Origin: an uncultured Ectothiorhodospiraceae bacterium
GTDB lineage: Bacteria > Pseudomonadota > Gammaproteobacteria > XJ16 > Halofilaceae
DNA: 64,000 bases
Direction: 5' to 3'
Assembly: GCA_913055615.1 (NCBI GenBank)
Contig: CAJXKK010000004.1
Location: forward strand, 1-64,000
The translations under genes and the position numbers were made by a program. The stretch's first letter is position 1, and each line of letters opens with the position of its first letter. The notes below the pieces were generated by a model that worked only from the letters and a program-made list of their open reading frames with translations, had not been told where the DNA came from and made no database searches. Below, piece after piece: positions 9,329 to 17,384 of this stretch.

Positions 9329-10026
9329 AATCACGCGTATGTACGCTCTGGATTATTCTCCTGCTGGCCGGTTGCGCCGGCACGGGCCCATCGCGCGACG
9401 CCGATGATACGGCGCCGGCCGATCAGGGGCCGCTCGACCCGGAAGCGTCGGTCCGCCATGAGGTCGATAACCGGGCCGTGGCGATGCTCTGGGACCAGGC
9501 GGAGGAGGCGCGCCGCGAGAACCGGACCGGCGATGCCATCGAGGCGCTGGAACGCGCCTTGCGGGTCGCACCCGAGGATCCCGTACTCTGGAGCCGGCTG
9601 GCCGAAATGCGTCTGCGCGAGGAAGATTTCGCTGTCGCCGAGAACCTGGCCGCCAAATCGAATGCCCTGGCCGGTGACCAGCGCCTGCTCCGCTACCGCA
9701 ACTGGCTCCTGATCGCCGAGGCCCGCAAGCGGCGCGGTGATGAGGAGGGTGCCCGCAAAGCGCGGGATAAGGCCGAGGGACTGCGAGGCGGGCAGGCCGA
9801 AGGCGGATCGGGTCGTACCGAGGGCGAGCTCCCGGCGGTGGTCAGGCAGGGCGATGCCCTGGAGCGATCGGCGACGGTCGCCACGGCCATGTCCCCGCAA
9901 GTGATCGCCGAGCGCGTGGAGGCCCGGGGACTGGCCGCGCAGATCCGCGAGCGCCTTGACCGCGAGGCGTTTGTCGTCCGCGCTCGCCCGACGTTGACAT
10001 CCAACCGGGCCAGCGACGACCGATGA
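9325..10026 (+). CDS. TPR-containing lipoprotein
   Basis: A probable outer-membrane lipoprotein: the signal sequence ends in a lipobox (LLAGC, Cys at residue 15). Tetratricopeptide-like helices follow, with AMLWDQAEEARRENRTGDAI and a second repeat at LWSRLAEMRLREEDFAVAE. The C-terminal third is charged and probably flexible. Starting at the ATG that overlaps the mrcB stop puts the signal peptide at the N-terminus. Known activators of PBP1B (LpoB) are lipoproteins, but this TPR protein does not resemble LpoB. A role beside the synthase is inferred only from the coupling. It overlaps yoaA by 4 bp. Confidence 0.8.
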   Translation: MKSRVCTLWIILLLAGCAGTGPSRDADDTAPADQGPLDPEASVRHEVDNRAVAMLWDQAEEARRENRTGDAIEALERALRVAPEDPVLWSRLAEMRLREEDFAVAENLAAKSNALAGDQRLLRYRNWLLIAEARKRRGDEEGARKARDKAEGLRGGQAEGGSGRTEGELPAVVRQGDALERSATVATAMSPQVIAERVEARGLAAQIRERLDREAFVVRARPTLTSNRASDDR

Positions 10027-11954
10027 CGACGGCGGGTGAGGCGCTGGGCGCAGACGGCCCCATCGCGCGTTCGATCGACGGTTTTGCCCCGCGATCGGGC
10101 CAGCAGGCGCTGGCGGACGCCTTCGAACGCACGCTCATCGAGGGCGGGGCACTGATCGGCGAGGCGGGCACCGGCGTGGGCAAGACCTTCGCGTACCTGG
10201 TGCCGGCATTGACCCGTGGTGAGAAGATCATCGTCTCCACCGGCACCCGTCACCTGCAGGACCAACTCTTCCACAGTGATCTCCCGAGGGTGCGCAACGC
10301 GCTCGGTACTCCGGTGCGCGCCGCCCTGCTCAAGGGCCGCTCGAACTACCTGTGCCTGCACCGTATGGAATTGGCGGATGGCGTGCCGCTGACCCGCCGC
10401 CCGGAGATGGCGGCGCAGCTGGAGCGCGTCCGCGCGGCCGCTCGCCGCACGCAGACGGGCGACATCGCGGAGATCACCGATGTCCCCGAGGACTCGCCGA
10501 TCTGGCCGTACGTCACCTCCACCGCCGAGAACTGCCTGGGCCAGGAATGCCCGTTGTACCGCGACTGTCACGTCCTGCAGGCCCGCAAGGCGGCGCAGGA
10601 GGCGGAGGTGGTGGTCGTCAATCACCATCTGCTGTTTGCGGATATGTCCCTCAAGGAGAGTGGTTTCGGTGAAGTGCTGCCGAGCGCCGACGCATTCATC
10701 CTGGACGAGGCGCACCAGCTCCCTGATACGGCGACGAATTTCTTCGGCCAGCGGATCAGCGCGCGCCATATCCAGGAGCTCGCGCGCGACTCGATCGCCG
10801 AGCATCTGCGCGAGGCGGCCGACGCCGGCTGGATCCGCGACGCGGCGGAGGCGCTCGAACAGGCGGCCCGCGATTTCCGCCTCGCGCTGGGCAGCGAGGC
10901 GCGCCGGGCGAGCTGGTCCGAGGTGGCCGACGAGCCCGGGGTGACCGACGCACTGGCTGGTCTGCGTGATGCCGTCGAGGCCCTCGAAGGGGAGTTGGCA
11001 GGTCAGGCCGAGCGCGGTCGTGGTCTCGAGCAATGCGCGCGCCGCGCGCGGGAACTGTCGAAACTGCTGAACGAATGGCTGGAGCCCGATGCCGATGCGG
11101 GCCTCGTCCAGTGGTTCGAGACCTGGCGGACGGGGTTCGCGCTGGCACTGACCCCGCTGGATATCGCCGGCCGGTTCTCTCGCCTGATGAACCAATGGCC
11201 TGCGGCGTGGCTGTTCACCTCCGCGACCCTCTCGGTGGACGGGCGCTTCGATCATTTCCGGCGCCGGCTGGGCCTGGACGAGGCCGGGGAGATCCAGGTG
11301 GACAGCCCGTTCGACTATGCGCGGAACGCGCTGCTGTATTTGCCGCGCGGGCTGCCGGAACCGTCGCATCCGGGGTATACGGAGGCGGTGCTGGAGGCTG
11401 CACGGCCGGTGCTGAAGGCATCCGGCGGGCGTGCGTTCTTCCTGTTCACGAGTTACCGCGCGCTGCATCAGGCGGGGGAACGGCTGCGGGGAGAGGGGAC
11501 GCACACGATCCTGGTGCAGGGTGAACAGCCCAAACATGAACTGATCGAACGGTTCCGGCGCGAGTCGGGCGCCGTGCTGCTCGGCACGGCGAGCTTCTGG
11601 GAAGGCGTGGACGTCCCGGGCGAGGCCCTGTCCTGCGTTATTATCGACAAGCTGCCGTTCGCCGCGCCCGGAGATCCGGTCGTGCAGGCGCGCCTGGATG
11701 CGCTGCGCGCCGCCGGTGGTAACCCGTTCGCGGAATATCAGTTACCGCAGGCGGCGATCGCGCTGAAACAGGGCGCCGGACGCTTGATCCGCGGGGTCGA
11801 CGACCGTGGCGTCCTGATGCTCTGCGACCCGCGCCTGCACTCGCGCGGCTACGGCCGGGTATTCCTGAACAGCCTGCCGCCAATGGGCCGCACACGTGAT
11901 CTCGATGAGGTTGAACGGTTCTTCGATCCAGTGCCGGAGGCCGGCGGGGCATGA
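10023..11954 (+). CDS. yoaA: DinG/YoaA-family ATP-dependent DNA helicase
   Basis: An XPD-like superfamily 2 helicase with an iron-sulphur cluster, tied to DNA repair. Motif I is GEAGTGVGKT (about residues 47-56). The cluster cysteines appear as NYLCLHRM and CLGQECPLYRDC at about 110-185. The DEAH box is ILDEAHQL (about 230). C-terminal motifs include FTSYRALHQ and GTASFWEGVDVPGE (motif V), then QGAGRLIRG (motif VI). The length of 643 fits YoaA; DinG itself is longer. The ATGA overlap with the lipoprotein gene upstream and the 4 bp overlap with tsaB downstream indicate one operon. The order yoaA-tsaB is common in gammaproteobacteria. Confidence 0.93.
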   Translation: MTTAGEALGADGPIARSIDGFAPRSGQQALADAFERTLIEGGALIGEAGTGVGKTFAYLVPALTRGEKIIVSTGTRHLQDQLFHSDLPRVRNALGTPVRAALLKGRSNYLCLHRMELADGVPLTRRPEMAAQLERVRAAARRTQTGDIAEITDVPEDSPIWPYVTSTAENCLGQECPLYRDCHVLQARKAAQEAEVVVVNHHLLFADMSLKESGFGEVLPSADAFILDEAHQLPDTATNFFGQRISARHIQELARDSIAEHLREAADAGWIRDAAEALEQAARDFRLALGSEARRASWSEVADEPGVTDALAGLRDAVEALEGELAGQAERGRGLEQCARRARELSKLLNEWLEPDADAGLVQWFETWRTGFALALTPLDIAGRFSRLMNQWPAAWLFTSATLSVDGRFDHFRRRLGLDEAGEIQVDSPFDYARNALLYLPRGLPEPSHPGYTEAVLEAARPVLKASGGRAFFLFTSYRALHQAGERLRGEGTHTILVQGEQPKHELIERFRRESGAVLLGTASFWEGVDVPGEALSCVIIDKLPFAAPGDPVVQARLDALRAAGGNPFAEYQLPQAAIALKQGAGRLIRGVDDRGVLMLCDPRLHSRGYGRVFLNSLPPMGRTRDLDEVERFFDPVPEAGGA

Positions 11955-12637
11955 GGCTGCTCGCCATCGATACCGCGACCGAGGCCTGTTCCGTCGCCGT
12001 GCAGACCCCGAAGGGGGTATTCGAGCACTGGGTCGAGGCGCCGCGCGAGCACGGCGATCGTGCTCTCGGCATGGTCGACGCGGTCCTCGGCGAAGCGGGC
12101 ATCACCGCCGCCGATCTGGACACCATTGCGTTCGGGCGTGGCCCCGGCGCCTTTACCGGTGTGCGGATTGCGACCGCGCTAGTGCAGGGCATGGCCGCGG
12201 GCCTGGATCGGCCGGTCGTCCCGGTGTCCACGCTGGCGGCCATCGCCCAGGGGGTTCATCGTCGTACGGGGCACCGACGGGTCCTGGCGGCTCTGGATGC
12301 GCGCATGGGCGAGGTGTACTGGGGCGCCTGGACGCTCGACGAGGGCGGCGTCATGCGTGCGACCGACGAGGAGTGCGTTGTCCCACCGTCGGCGGTACCG
12401 CTGCCGTCGGGTTCGGGGTGGGCCGGAGCGGGGACCGGCTGGTCACGCTACGAGAACCTACTGACGGAGCGCATCGGCGCGCAGCTGGCAATCTGTCTGG
12501 GCCACGCCCTGCCGGCGGCCCGCGACCTGTTGCCCACTGCCGCGGCGGCGTACGCCGCCGGCGAGGCGGTCCCGGCGGAGCAGGCGCTGCCGGTGTACCT
12601 GCGCGACCGGGTGGCCGAACGACCGCAGCGCGGATGA
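11951..12637 (+). CDS. tsaB: tRNA threonylcarbamoyladenosine synthesis subunit TsaB
   Basis: The scaffold subunit that, with TsaD and TsaE, makes the t6A modification at position 37 of ANN-decoding tRNAs. The N-terminal ASKHA fold is clear: LLAIDTATEACSVA at the start and FGRGPGAFTGVRI near residue 60, followed by the VSTLAAIAQG helix. The length of 228 is standard. It overlaps yoaA by 4 bp and is the last gene of the mrcB-lipoprotein-yoaA-tsaB run. Its partner tsaE lies at 55.3 kb in this window. Confidence 0.95.
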   Translation: MRLLAIDTATEACSVAVQTPKGVFEHWVEAPREHGDRALGMVDAVLGEAGITAADLDTIAFGRGPGAFTGVRIATALVQGMAAGLDRPVVPVSTLAAIAQGVHRRTGHRRVLAALDARMGEVYWGAWTLDEGGVMRATDEECVVPPSAVPLPSGSGWAGAGTGWSRYENLLTERIGAQLAICLGHALPAARDLLPTAAAAYAAGEAVPAEQALPVYLRDRVAERPQRG

Positions 12638-12750
12638 TCCGGCGCGAGCGGTTTGCAGCCTCTGTGCGGTGGTGGTTCCCCGGGGATGTAATCCGGCTTT
12701 CCCCGGCGCCGGTTGCATGTGAGGAGTCCACCATCATCGGCCGCTGGTGA

Positions 12751-12815
12751 ATGCCGGCGTTGCGCGGTGATATGCGCGGCCGGTTATTGAACACCGCGGC
12801 TCGCGCAAAGCCGAC
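12751..12815. repeat. REP-like palindromic repeat, copy 2
   Basis: Begins ATGCCGGCGTTGCGCGGTGA and ends CGCGCAAAGCCGAC, pairing TTGCGCG with CGCGCAA. It lies between the convergent tsaB and gloB and is the only copy without an adjacent heptamer array. Confidence 0.65.
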
Positions 12816-12821
12816 AGACTG

Positions 12822-13595
12822 CTAGAAGCTGTTCTTCCAGTCGCGGAGCACGGCGAAGACCTCGGCGGCGGTCTCCAGGCTGCGGCCGGCGTGGGTCTCG
12901 GCGGCCTCGTGCACGGCCGGTTCATCACAGCGCATGAAAGGATTCGTGCGCAGCTCCCCGCCGAGCTCGAATGGTACCGTCGGTTCGCCGGCATCGCGCA
13001 GCGCGCGGGCCTGACGCTGGCGTTCGGCCAGGTCTTCATTATCCGGTTCCACGGCCCGTGCGAACTCGAGATTGGCCAGCGTGTATTCGTGACCGCAGCA
13101 GCAGATGGTTTGGCGGGGCAGCGCGGCGAGCGCCTTGAGCGCTCGGTGCATCTGGTCGTTGGTGCCCTCGAACACGCGGCCGCAGCCCCCGGCAAACAGC
13201 GTATCCCCGCAGAGCAGGATGCCGCGGCCATGGAAAACGATGTGGCCGAGTGTGTGGCCCGGAGTCGCAATCACATCGAAATCCGCGTCGAGCGCATCGA
13301 GCTCGACGCGACTGCCGTCCTTCACCTCGTCGGTGACGCCATCGACCGGCTCCTCGGCGGGGCCGTACACCGGGATGTCGGGCCAGGTAGAACGGATCTC
13401 TTTCAGGCCGCCGACATGGTCATGGTGACGGTGTGTGATCAGGACCGCCACGGGCTCGAGGCCCTGTTGGCGGATCGCCTCGATCACTGGGGCGGCCTCG
13501 CCCGGATCGACGATCGCGCAGGCGTTGTCGTGGTCGGAGCGGATCAGCCAGACGTAATTGTCCGACAGGGCGGGGATGGCGATCGGTTGCGGCAT
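12822..13595 (-). CDS. gloB: Hydroxyacylglutathione hydrolase (glyoxalase II)
   Basis: It hydrolyses S-lactoylglutathione to lactate and glutathione in methylglyoxal detoxification. The metallo-beta-lactamase fold is shown by the dizinc motif THRHHDHVGG (about residues 54-63), the metal ligand His in TPGHTLGH, and CGDTLFAGGCGR. The C-terminal glutathione-binding domain carries CGHEYTLANLEFA. The start at 13595 (MPQPIAIPAL) gives the standard N-terminus and 257 residues; the frame extends upstream without family similarity. It is single and convergent with tsaB. Confidence 0.95.
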   Translation of the reverse strand: MPQPIAIPALSDNYVWLIRSDHDNACAIVDPGEAAPVIEAIRQQGLEPVAVLITHRHHDHVGGLKEIRSTWPDIPVYGPAEEPVDGVTDEVKDGSRVELDALDADFDVIATPGHTLGHIVFHGRGILLCGDTLFAGGCGRVFEGTNDQMHRALKALAALPRQTICCCGHEYTLANLEFARAVEPDNEDLAERQRQARALRDAGEPTVPFELGGELRTNPFMRCDEPAVHEAAETHAGRSLETAAEVFAVLRDWKNSF

Positions 13596-13675
13596 GGGTG
13601 TGGCTCCAGTGCTTGAACCCGTGATTGTAGTGGGGGATGGCGGTTGTACCAATCATTGATGGCGGCAGGTGGCAG

Positions 13676-13739
13676 GGCCAAGGGCCAAGGGCCAAGGGAA
13701 GGGCTAATCGGCGTTGGGCGAGGGGCGAGGGGCGAGGGC
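13676..13739. repeat. Heptamer tandem array, copy 2 of 3
   Basis: Degenerate 7 bp units of GGCCAAG, then GGGCGAG type, directly followed by the palindromic unit at 13745. It has the same composition as the arrays at the window start and at 60.5 kb. Confidence 0.75.
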
Positions 13740-13744
13740 GGCAC

Positions 13745-13814
13745 GTAGGCCGGCATTGCGCGGTGACACGCTCCAGGCCGATAGCTGTTGCTGCGGAACG
13801 CGCAAGGTGGGCCT
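13745..13814. repeat. REP-like palindromic repeat, copy 3
   Basis: TAGGCCGGCATTGCGCGG at the left end pairs with CGCGCAAGGTGGGCCT at the right end around a centre of about 36 bases. Confidence 0.7.
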
Positions 13815-13893
13815 GTTTCCGGGCGCGAAGGCGGTGATTCCGGTGCCTGCACGTTTTGAACGATTTTGGGGTCATTCCCACGATCAAGTCCGG

Positions 13894-14097
13894 ATGGATC
13901 GTTATGAGCATATTGGAATCAATAAGTTAAGGGCGGAAGTTGAGAAAAAGTCAACGCGTGGAACGATTGGTGTTATCCGAGGGGTCTCGTTGCTATTCGG
14001 CTTGGGAAAGCTTATTAAAATCGTTCATGAACAGCAAGATAAGAGCGATATAAAGAAAGTATATCAAGTGTGGTCGCTGTCGGCTCTGGCGGCGTAG
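13894..14097 (+). CDS. Possible small protein in an AT-rich islet
   Basis: A 67-residue frame from ATG at 13894, MDRYEHIGINKLRAEVEKK onward. It has a short hydrophobic stretch (IGVIRGVSLLFGLGK) and a Lys/Asp-rich end. I do not recognise it. The stretch 13850-14075 is far richer in A and T than anything around it, with codons such as AAA, ATA and TTA that neighbours avoid, so it is probably acquired DNA. There is no strong ribosome site, and the last 34 bases overlap the end of the convergent eIF-2B-like gene. It may be a remnant rather than a working gene. Confidence 0.35.
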   Translation: MDRYEHIGINKLRAEVEKKSTRGTIGVIRGVSLLFGLGKLIKIVHEQQDKSDIKKVYQVWSLSALAA

Positions 14098-14954
14098 CGA
14101 ACACCTGTTTCATCGATCCATGCGTCGATCAGGCGGGCGGGGGTGATGTCGAAATACACGTTGAGGGGGGTGATATGACGGCCGCGTGGGGCATCGAGTT
14201 CGCGCGGGTCGAGACTCTCGAGTTCGAATGAGGCGGCAGCGTACGGCACCTGCTTGAAGCTCTCGCAGCAGACGTAGAAAGGGATGCCGCAATCGCGGGC
14301 GGCCAGTGCCAGCAGATAGCTGCCGGCCTTGTTCACCAGCGCGCCGTCGCCCAGCAGGGTATCCGCGCCCACGAGCGCGACGTCGGCGATGCGGCTGAAA
14401 TGACCGAGCTGGGCATCGGTGATGAAACTGACGGGGATGTGGGCCTTGTCGAGGTAACGGGCCTGGTTGCGGCCCTCGAGACCGGGTCGGGATTCGGTCA
14501 CGATGGCGCTCACGTCGGCCGCGGCGAGCTCGTGAAAGGCCTCCAGCACGGTCGAGCTGAGCGAATGGGTGATGATGGTCGCGCCGGGGCCGATCAGGCG
14601 CGCGGCTTCATGGGCGGCGGCGGCGACCGCATGGATGGAATCGTCGGACAATTGCTGCGCCAGCGCCGCGCCATCTCGACGCAATTCCGCTGCCGTCGCC
14701 GGCTCCAGACCGGCTACCCGATCGGCCCAGCGCTCGACCAGGTTGTGGATCGGGGCCATGTTCGGACGGGCGAACTGCAGTTCCTCGGCGAATGCGAGCA
14801 GCGAGTCCCGCAGTTCATCGGGCTCCTCGGCCGAGCAGCTGCCCGCGAATTCCGCGAGGCTGTCCAGGGCCTGGCGCGCCAGTTGGCTGGCACCGCTGGT
14901 CCGGTCCTCCGCCAGTTCCCGGCGGTGCAGCTCGCGGAATGCCGCGTCGTCCAT
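14064..14954 (-). CDS. eIF-2B alpha/ribose-1,5-bisphosphate isomerase family protein, catalytic Cys replaced
   Basis: A 296-residue member of the MtnA/R15P isomerase/eIF-2B fold. The helical N-terminal domain is followed by a Rossmann-like domain. The aspartate of the isomerase site is present (VALVGADTL, Asp198), and so are the IVTESRPGLEG and NKAGSYLLALAA segments. The expected catalytic cysteine of the THC motif is a serine (IITHSLSST, Ser131). The family's known bacterial roles are methionine salvage and ribose bisphosphate isomerisation; this copy may be non-catalytic or do something else. No mtn genes or RuBisCO lie nearby. It is followed upstream by the small DUF6494 gene in the same direction. 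Confidence 0.75.
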   Translation of the reverse strand: MDDAAFRELHRRELAEDRTSGASQLARQALDSLAEFAGSCSAEEPDELRDSLLAFAEELQFARPNMAPIHNLVERWADRVAGLEPATAAELRRDGAALAQQLSDDSIHAVAAAAHEAARLIGPGATIITHSLSSTVLEAFHELAAADVSAIVTESRPGLEGRNQARYLDKAHIPVSFITDAQLGHFSRIADVALVGADTLLGDGALVNKAGSYLLALAARDCGIPFYVCCESFKQVPYAAASFELESLDPRELDAPRGRHITPLNVYFDITPARLIDAWIDETGVRYAARADSDHT

Positions 14955-14975
14955 GAGGATGCCCCCCGAGCGTTG

Positions 14976-15182
14976 CTATTCGAGGCGGATCTCGTCGTCG
15001 ATCCTTACTTCCAGATCGAGTTCCGGGACCCGGATAACCACCGAGGCCGGCAGGGCTTCGTTACCCTGCAGGCGACCGTCGCCGACGCGCTCGTAGACCG
15101 CCTTTTCGAGTTCGCGCTGGGACGTGATGCCAACCTTCTTCAGGAAGCCGCGCATCTGCTTGTTGAATAGTTCCTCGTCCAT
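14976..15182 (-). CDS. DUF6494 family small protein
   Basis: A 68-residue protein of unknown function, beginning MDEELFNKQMRGFLKKVG and continuing ITSQRELEKAV, then an ELDLEVRIDDEI-type end. This matches what I know of the DUF6494 family, small conserved proteins of proteobacteria. A GGAG site precedes the ATG at 15182. The frame open further upstream to 15449 is an antisense shadow of metY. Confidence 0.75.
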   Translation of the reverse strand: MDEELFNKQMRGFLKKVGITSQRELEKAVYERVGDGRLQGNEALPASVVIRVPELDLEVRIDDEIRLE

Positions 15183-15276
15183 TCCGTATCTCCGCCGTGG
15201 GCTGTGGTTCCCATCATAGTCCTGCGTACCGGCGACGGTCACGAACCGGGCGCGTTGCCGATACCGTGAGGGGCGA

Positions 15277-16554
15277 TCAGGCGCGGGCCGCGGCGAGCGC
15301 CTGATCGATATCCGCGAGGATGTCGTCGATGTGCTCGATCCCGACCGAGAACCGTACCATGTCCTGGCTGACACCGGCCTTCTCCAGCTCGTCGGGTTCG
15401 AGCTGGCGGTGCGTGGTGGTCGCCGGGTGACAGGCGATCGTCTTGGCATCGCCGATGTTCACCAGCCGGGTGATCAGCTCCAGCGCATCGATGAACCGGG
15501 CACCGGCCTCGCGGCCGCCTTCGATACCGAAGGACAGGATCGAGGCCGCGCGGCCGTCCATGTAGTGCTTCGCGAGCGGATGGTCGGGGCTGTCCTCGAG
15601 GCCGGCGAATTTCACCCAGGTGACGTGGCCGTGGGCCCGCAGGTGTTCCGCGACCGCCTGGGCGTTGTCGCAATGCCGCTCCATGCGCAGCGCCAGTGTC
15701 TCGATCCCCTGCAGGATCTGGAAGGCGTTGAACGGTGACAGGGCGGCACCGGTATTGCGCAGCGGTCCGACTCGGCAGCGGGTGATGTAGGCGGCCGGCC
15801 CGGCGGCATCGGTGAAAACGACGCCGTGGTACGACGGATCGGGCTCGGTCAGCATCGGGTAGCGCCCGGAATGTTCCGTCCACGGGAAATTGCCCGAATC
15901 GACCACGCAGCCCCCGACCGTGGTGCCGTGCCCGCCCATGTATTTGGTCAGCGAATGCACGACAATATCGGCGCCGTGCTCAATCGGCCGCCACAGATAC
16001 GGGGTTGGAACCGTGTTGTCGACGATCAGCGGGATGCCTGCACCGTGGGCGATCTCCGCGAGGCGGGCGATATCGACCACGTTGCCGGAGGGGTTGCCCA
16101 CGGTCTCGCAGAACAGCGCTTTGGTGCGTTCGTCGATCAGGCCGGCAAGGCCATCGAAATCGTCATGCCCGGCGAAGCGGACATCTATGCCGATGGCCGG
16201 CATGCTGTGGGAAAACAGGTTGTAGGTGCCGCCGTAGAGCTGGCTGGTGGTGACGATATTGTCGCCGGCCCGCGCGATCGTCTGGATCGCGTACGTGATC
16301 GCCGCCATCCCCGACGCCGTCGCCAGTCCGCCGATGCCGCCCTCGAGTTCCGCCACCCGCTGTTCGAGCACCGCGTTGGTCGGGTTCATGATGCGGGTGT
16401 AAATGTTGCCCTGCACCTTGAGGTCGAACAGATCCGCCCCATGCTGGGTGTCGTCGAACGCGTACGATGTCGTCTGGTAAATCGGCACCGCTACGGCATG
16501 GGTGGTCGGATCGGGCGTGTAGCCCGCATGGATGGCACGGGTCTCGAATTTCAC
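15277..16554 (-). CDS. metY: O-acetylhomoserine sulfhydrylase (aminocarboxypropyltransferase)
   Basis: A PLP enzyme of the Cys/Met metabolism family that makes homocysteine from O-acetylhomoserine and sulphide. It opens KFETRAIHAGYTPDPTT and carries TSYAFDDTQHGADLF, the ASGMAAI segment, VVHSLTKYMGGHG with the PLP lysine (about residue 209), and SVGIEHIDDIL near the end. The start is a GTG at 16554, nine bases after GGAGAGG; the longer open frame upstream has no family match. At 425 residues it has the normal MetY length, longer than MetB/MetZ. It is single in its direction. Confidence 0.92.
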   Translation of the reverse strand: MKFETRAIHAGYTPDPTTHAVAVPIYQTTSYAFDDTQHGADLFDLKVQGNIYTRIMNPTNAVLEQRVAELEGGIGGLATASGMAAITYAIQTIARAGDNIVTTSQLYGGTYNLFSHSMPAIGIDVRFAGHDDFDGLAGLIDERTKALFCETVGNPSGNVVDIARLAEIAHGAGIPLIVDNTVPTPYLWRPIEHGADIVVHSLTKYMGGHGTTVGGCVVDSGNFPWTEHSGRYPMLTEPDPSYHGVVFTDAAGPAAYITRCRVGPLRNTGAALSPFNAFQILQGIETLALRMERHCDNAQAVAEHLRAHGHVTWVKFAGLEDSPDHPLAKHYMDGRAASILSFGIEGGREAGARFIDALELITRLVNIGDAKTIACHPATTTHRQLEPDELEKAGVSQDMVRFSVGIEHIDDILADIDQALAAARA

Positions 16555-16679
16555 GACGGGTTCCTCTCCTGATCGATGGAAACGAATCGGCCCTCGGGCC
16601 GACCCCGCCGAGCGTAGCACGCGTTCAGCCTGTGGGGGTGCGCCACGCGTCGCGGGGCCTGGCCTCGGGCCGGGAGGCC

Positions 16680-17162
16680 TCAGGGGGGCGCACGATGCGC
16701 TTCGCCGAGGGCTTCCAGCAGGCGGTCGCTGGGAATGTTGCCCTCGCGGCCGCGCAGGAGGCCGTGGATGCGGGCGCTGGCGCAGACGCGCTCATCGGTC
16801 TCGAACCGCTGCTCCAGATACAGCCATTTCTCGTCCCAGCCGGCGAGTCGGGTGTGCAGGCGGAACCGCTGGAACGGCATCAGGGGCCTGAAGTAGTCGA
16901 TCTCGATGCCGCGGACCAGCGGCATCCATCGGTACTGCGCGGCGACCTCCAGAAGGCCGGACCGTGCCATGAGCGCGTAACGGCCCAGATCCATGACCGA
17001 CAGGTAGCGGCCATTGTTCATATGGCGCTGGACATCGAGGTCCGTGGGCCAGACCCTGAGGTCCAGCACGACCTCGTCCAGCAGATCGATCCGCGACCGG
17101 CGCTTCAGGCTCAGGTGGAGCAGCAGCAGTCGTAGCCAGAGATTCATGCGCGCACCGGTCAT
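16680..17162 (-). CDS. Hotdog-fold acyl-CoA thioesterase, THEM6-like
   Basis: A 160-residue hotdog protein: DLRVWPTDLDVQRHMNNGRY is the typical 4-hydroxybenzoyl-CoA thioesterase/THEM6 start, with the catalytic-site aspartate in DLDVQRHMN and the central helix YLSVMDLGRYALMARSG. The N-terminal 25 residues form a short amphipathic or membrane-associated segment (MNLWLRLLLLHLSLK), so the ATG at 17147 is an alternative start. The substrate is unknown. Confidence 0.8.
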   Translation of the reverse strand: MTGARMNLWLRLLLLHLSLKRRSRIDLLDEVVLDLRVWPTDLDVQRHMNNGRYLSVMDLGRYALMARSGLLEVAAQYRWMPLVRGIEIDYFRPLMPFQRFRLHTRLAGWDEKWLYLEQRFETDERVCASARIHGLLRGREGNIPSDRLLEALGEAHRAPP

Positions 17163-17221
17163 GCGGTCGATGAGCGGCGCATGCTGCCATGCCGGTCGCC
17201 GCGCCGCCAGCGGCGCCCGGA

Positions 17222-17314
17222 TCAGAGCTCGAAGCCGTCCTCATCCGGCTCATCGGGCAGCGGTTCGCGCAGGCGCGCCCGCTCATTGAGCAACTCGTCG
17301 ATGTATTCGTCCAT
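17222..17314 (-). CDS. Possible 30-residue acidic small protein
   Basis: MDEYIDELLNERARLREPLP followed by an acidic tail. A strong ribosome site (GGGAG, then AAGGTG, then ATG) makes translation plausible, and the gene sits between aat and the thioesterase on the same strand. No family is recognised; the call rests on the ribosome site alone. Confidence 0.35.
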   Translation of the reverse strand: MDEYIDELLNERARLREPLPDEPDEDGFEL

Positions 17315-17384
17315 CACCTTCTCCCGTATGGCCCACGAGGCATGAATGTGCCGCCGCCGCGTGACATGACGATGACGCCACCGG

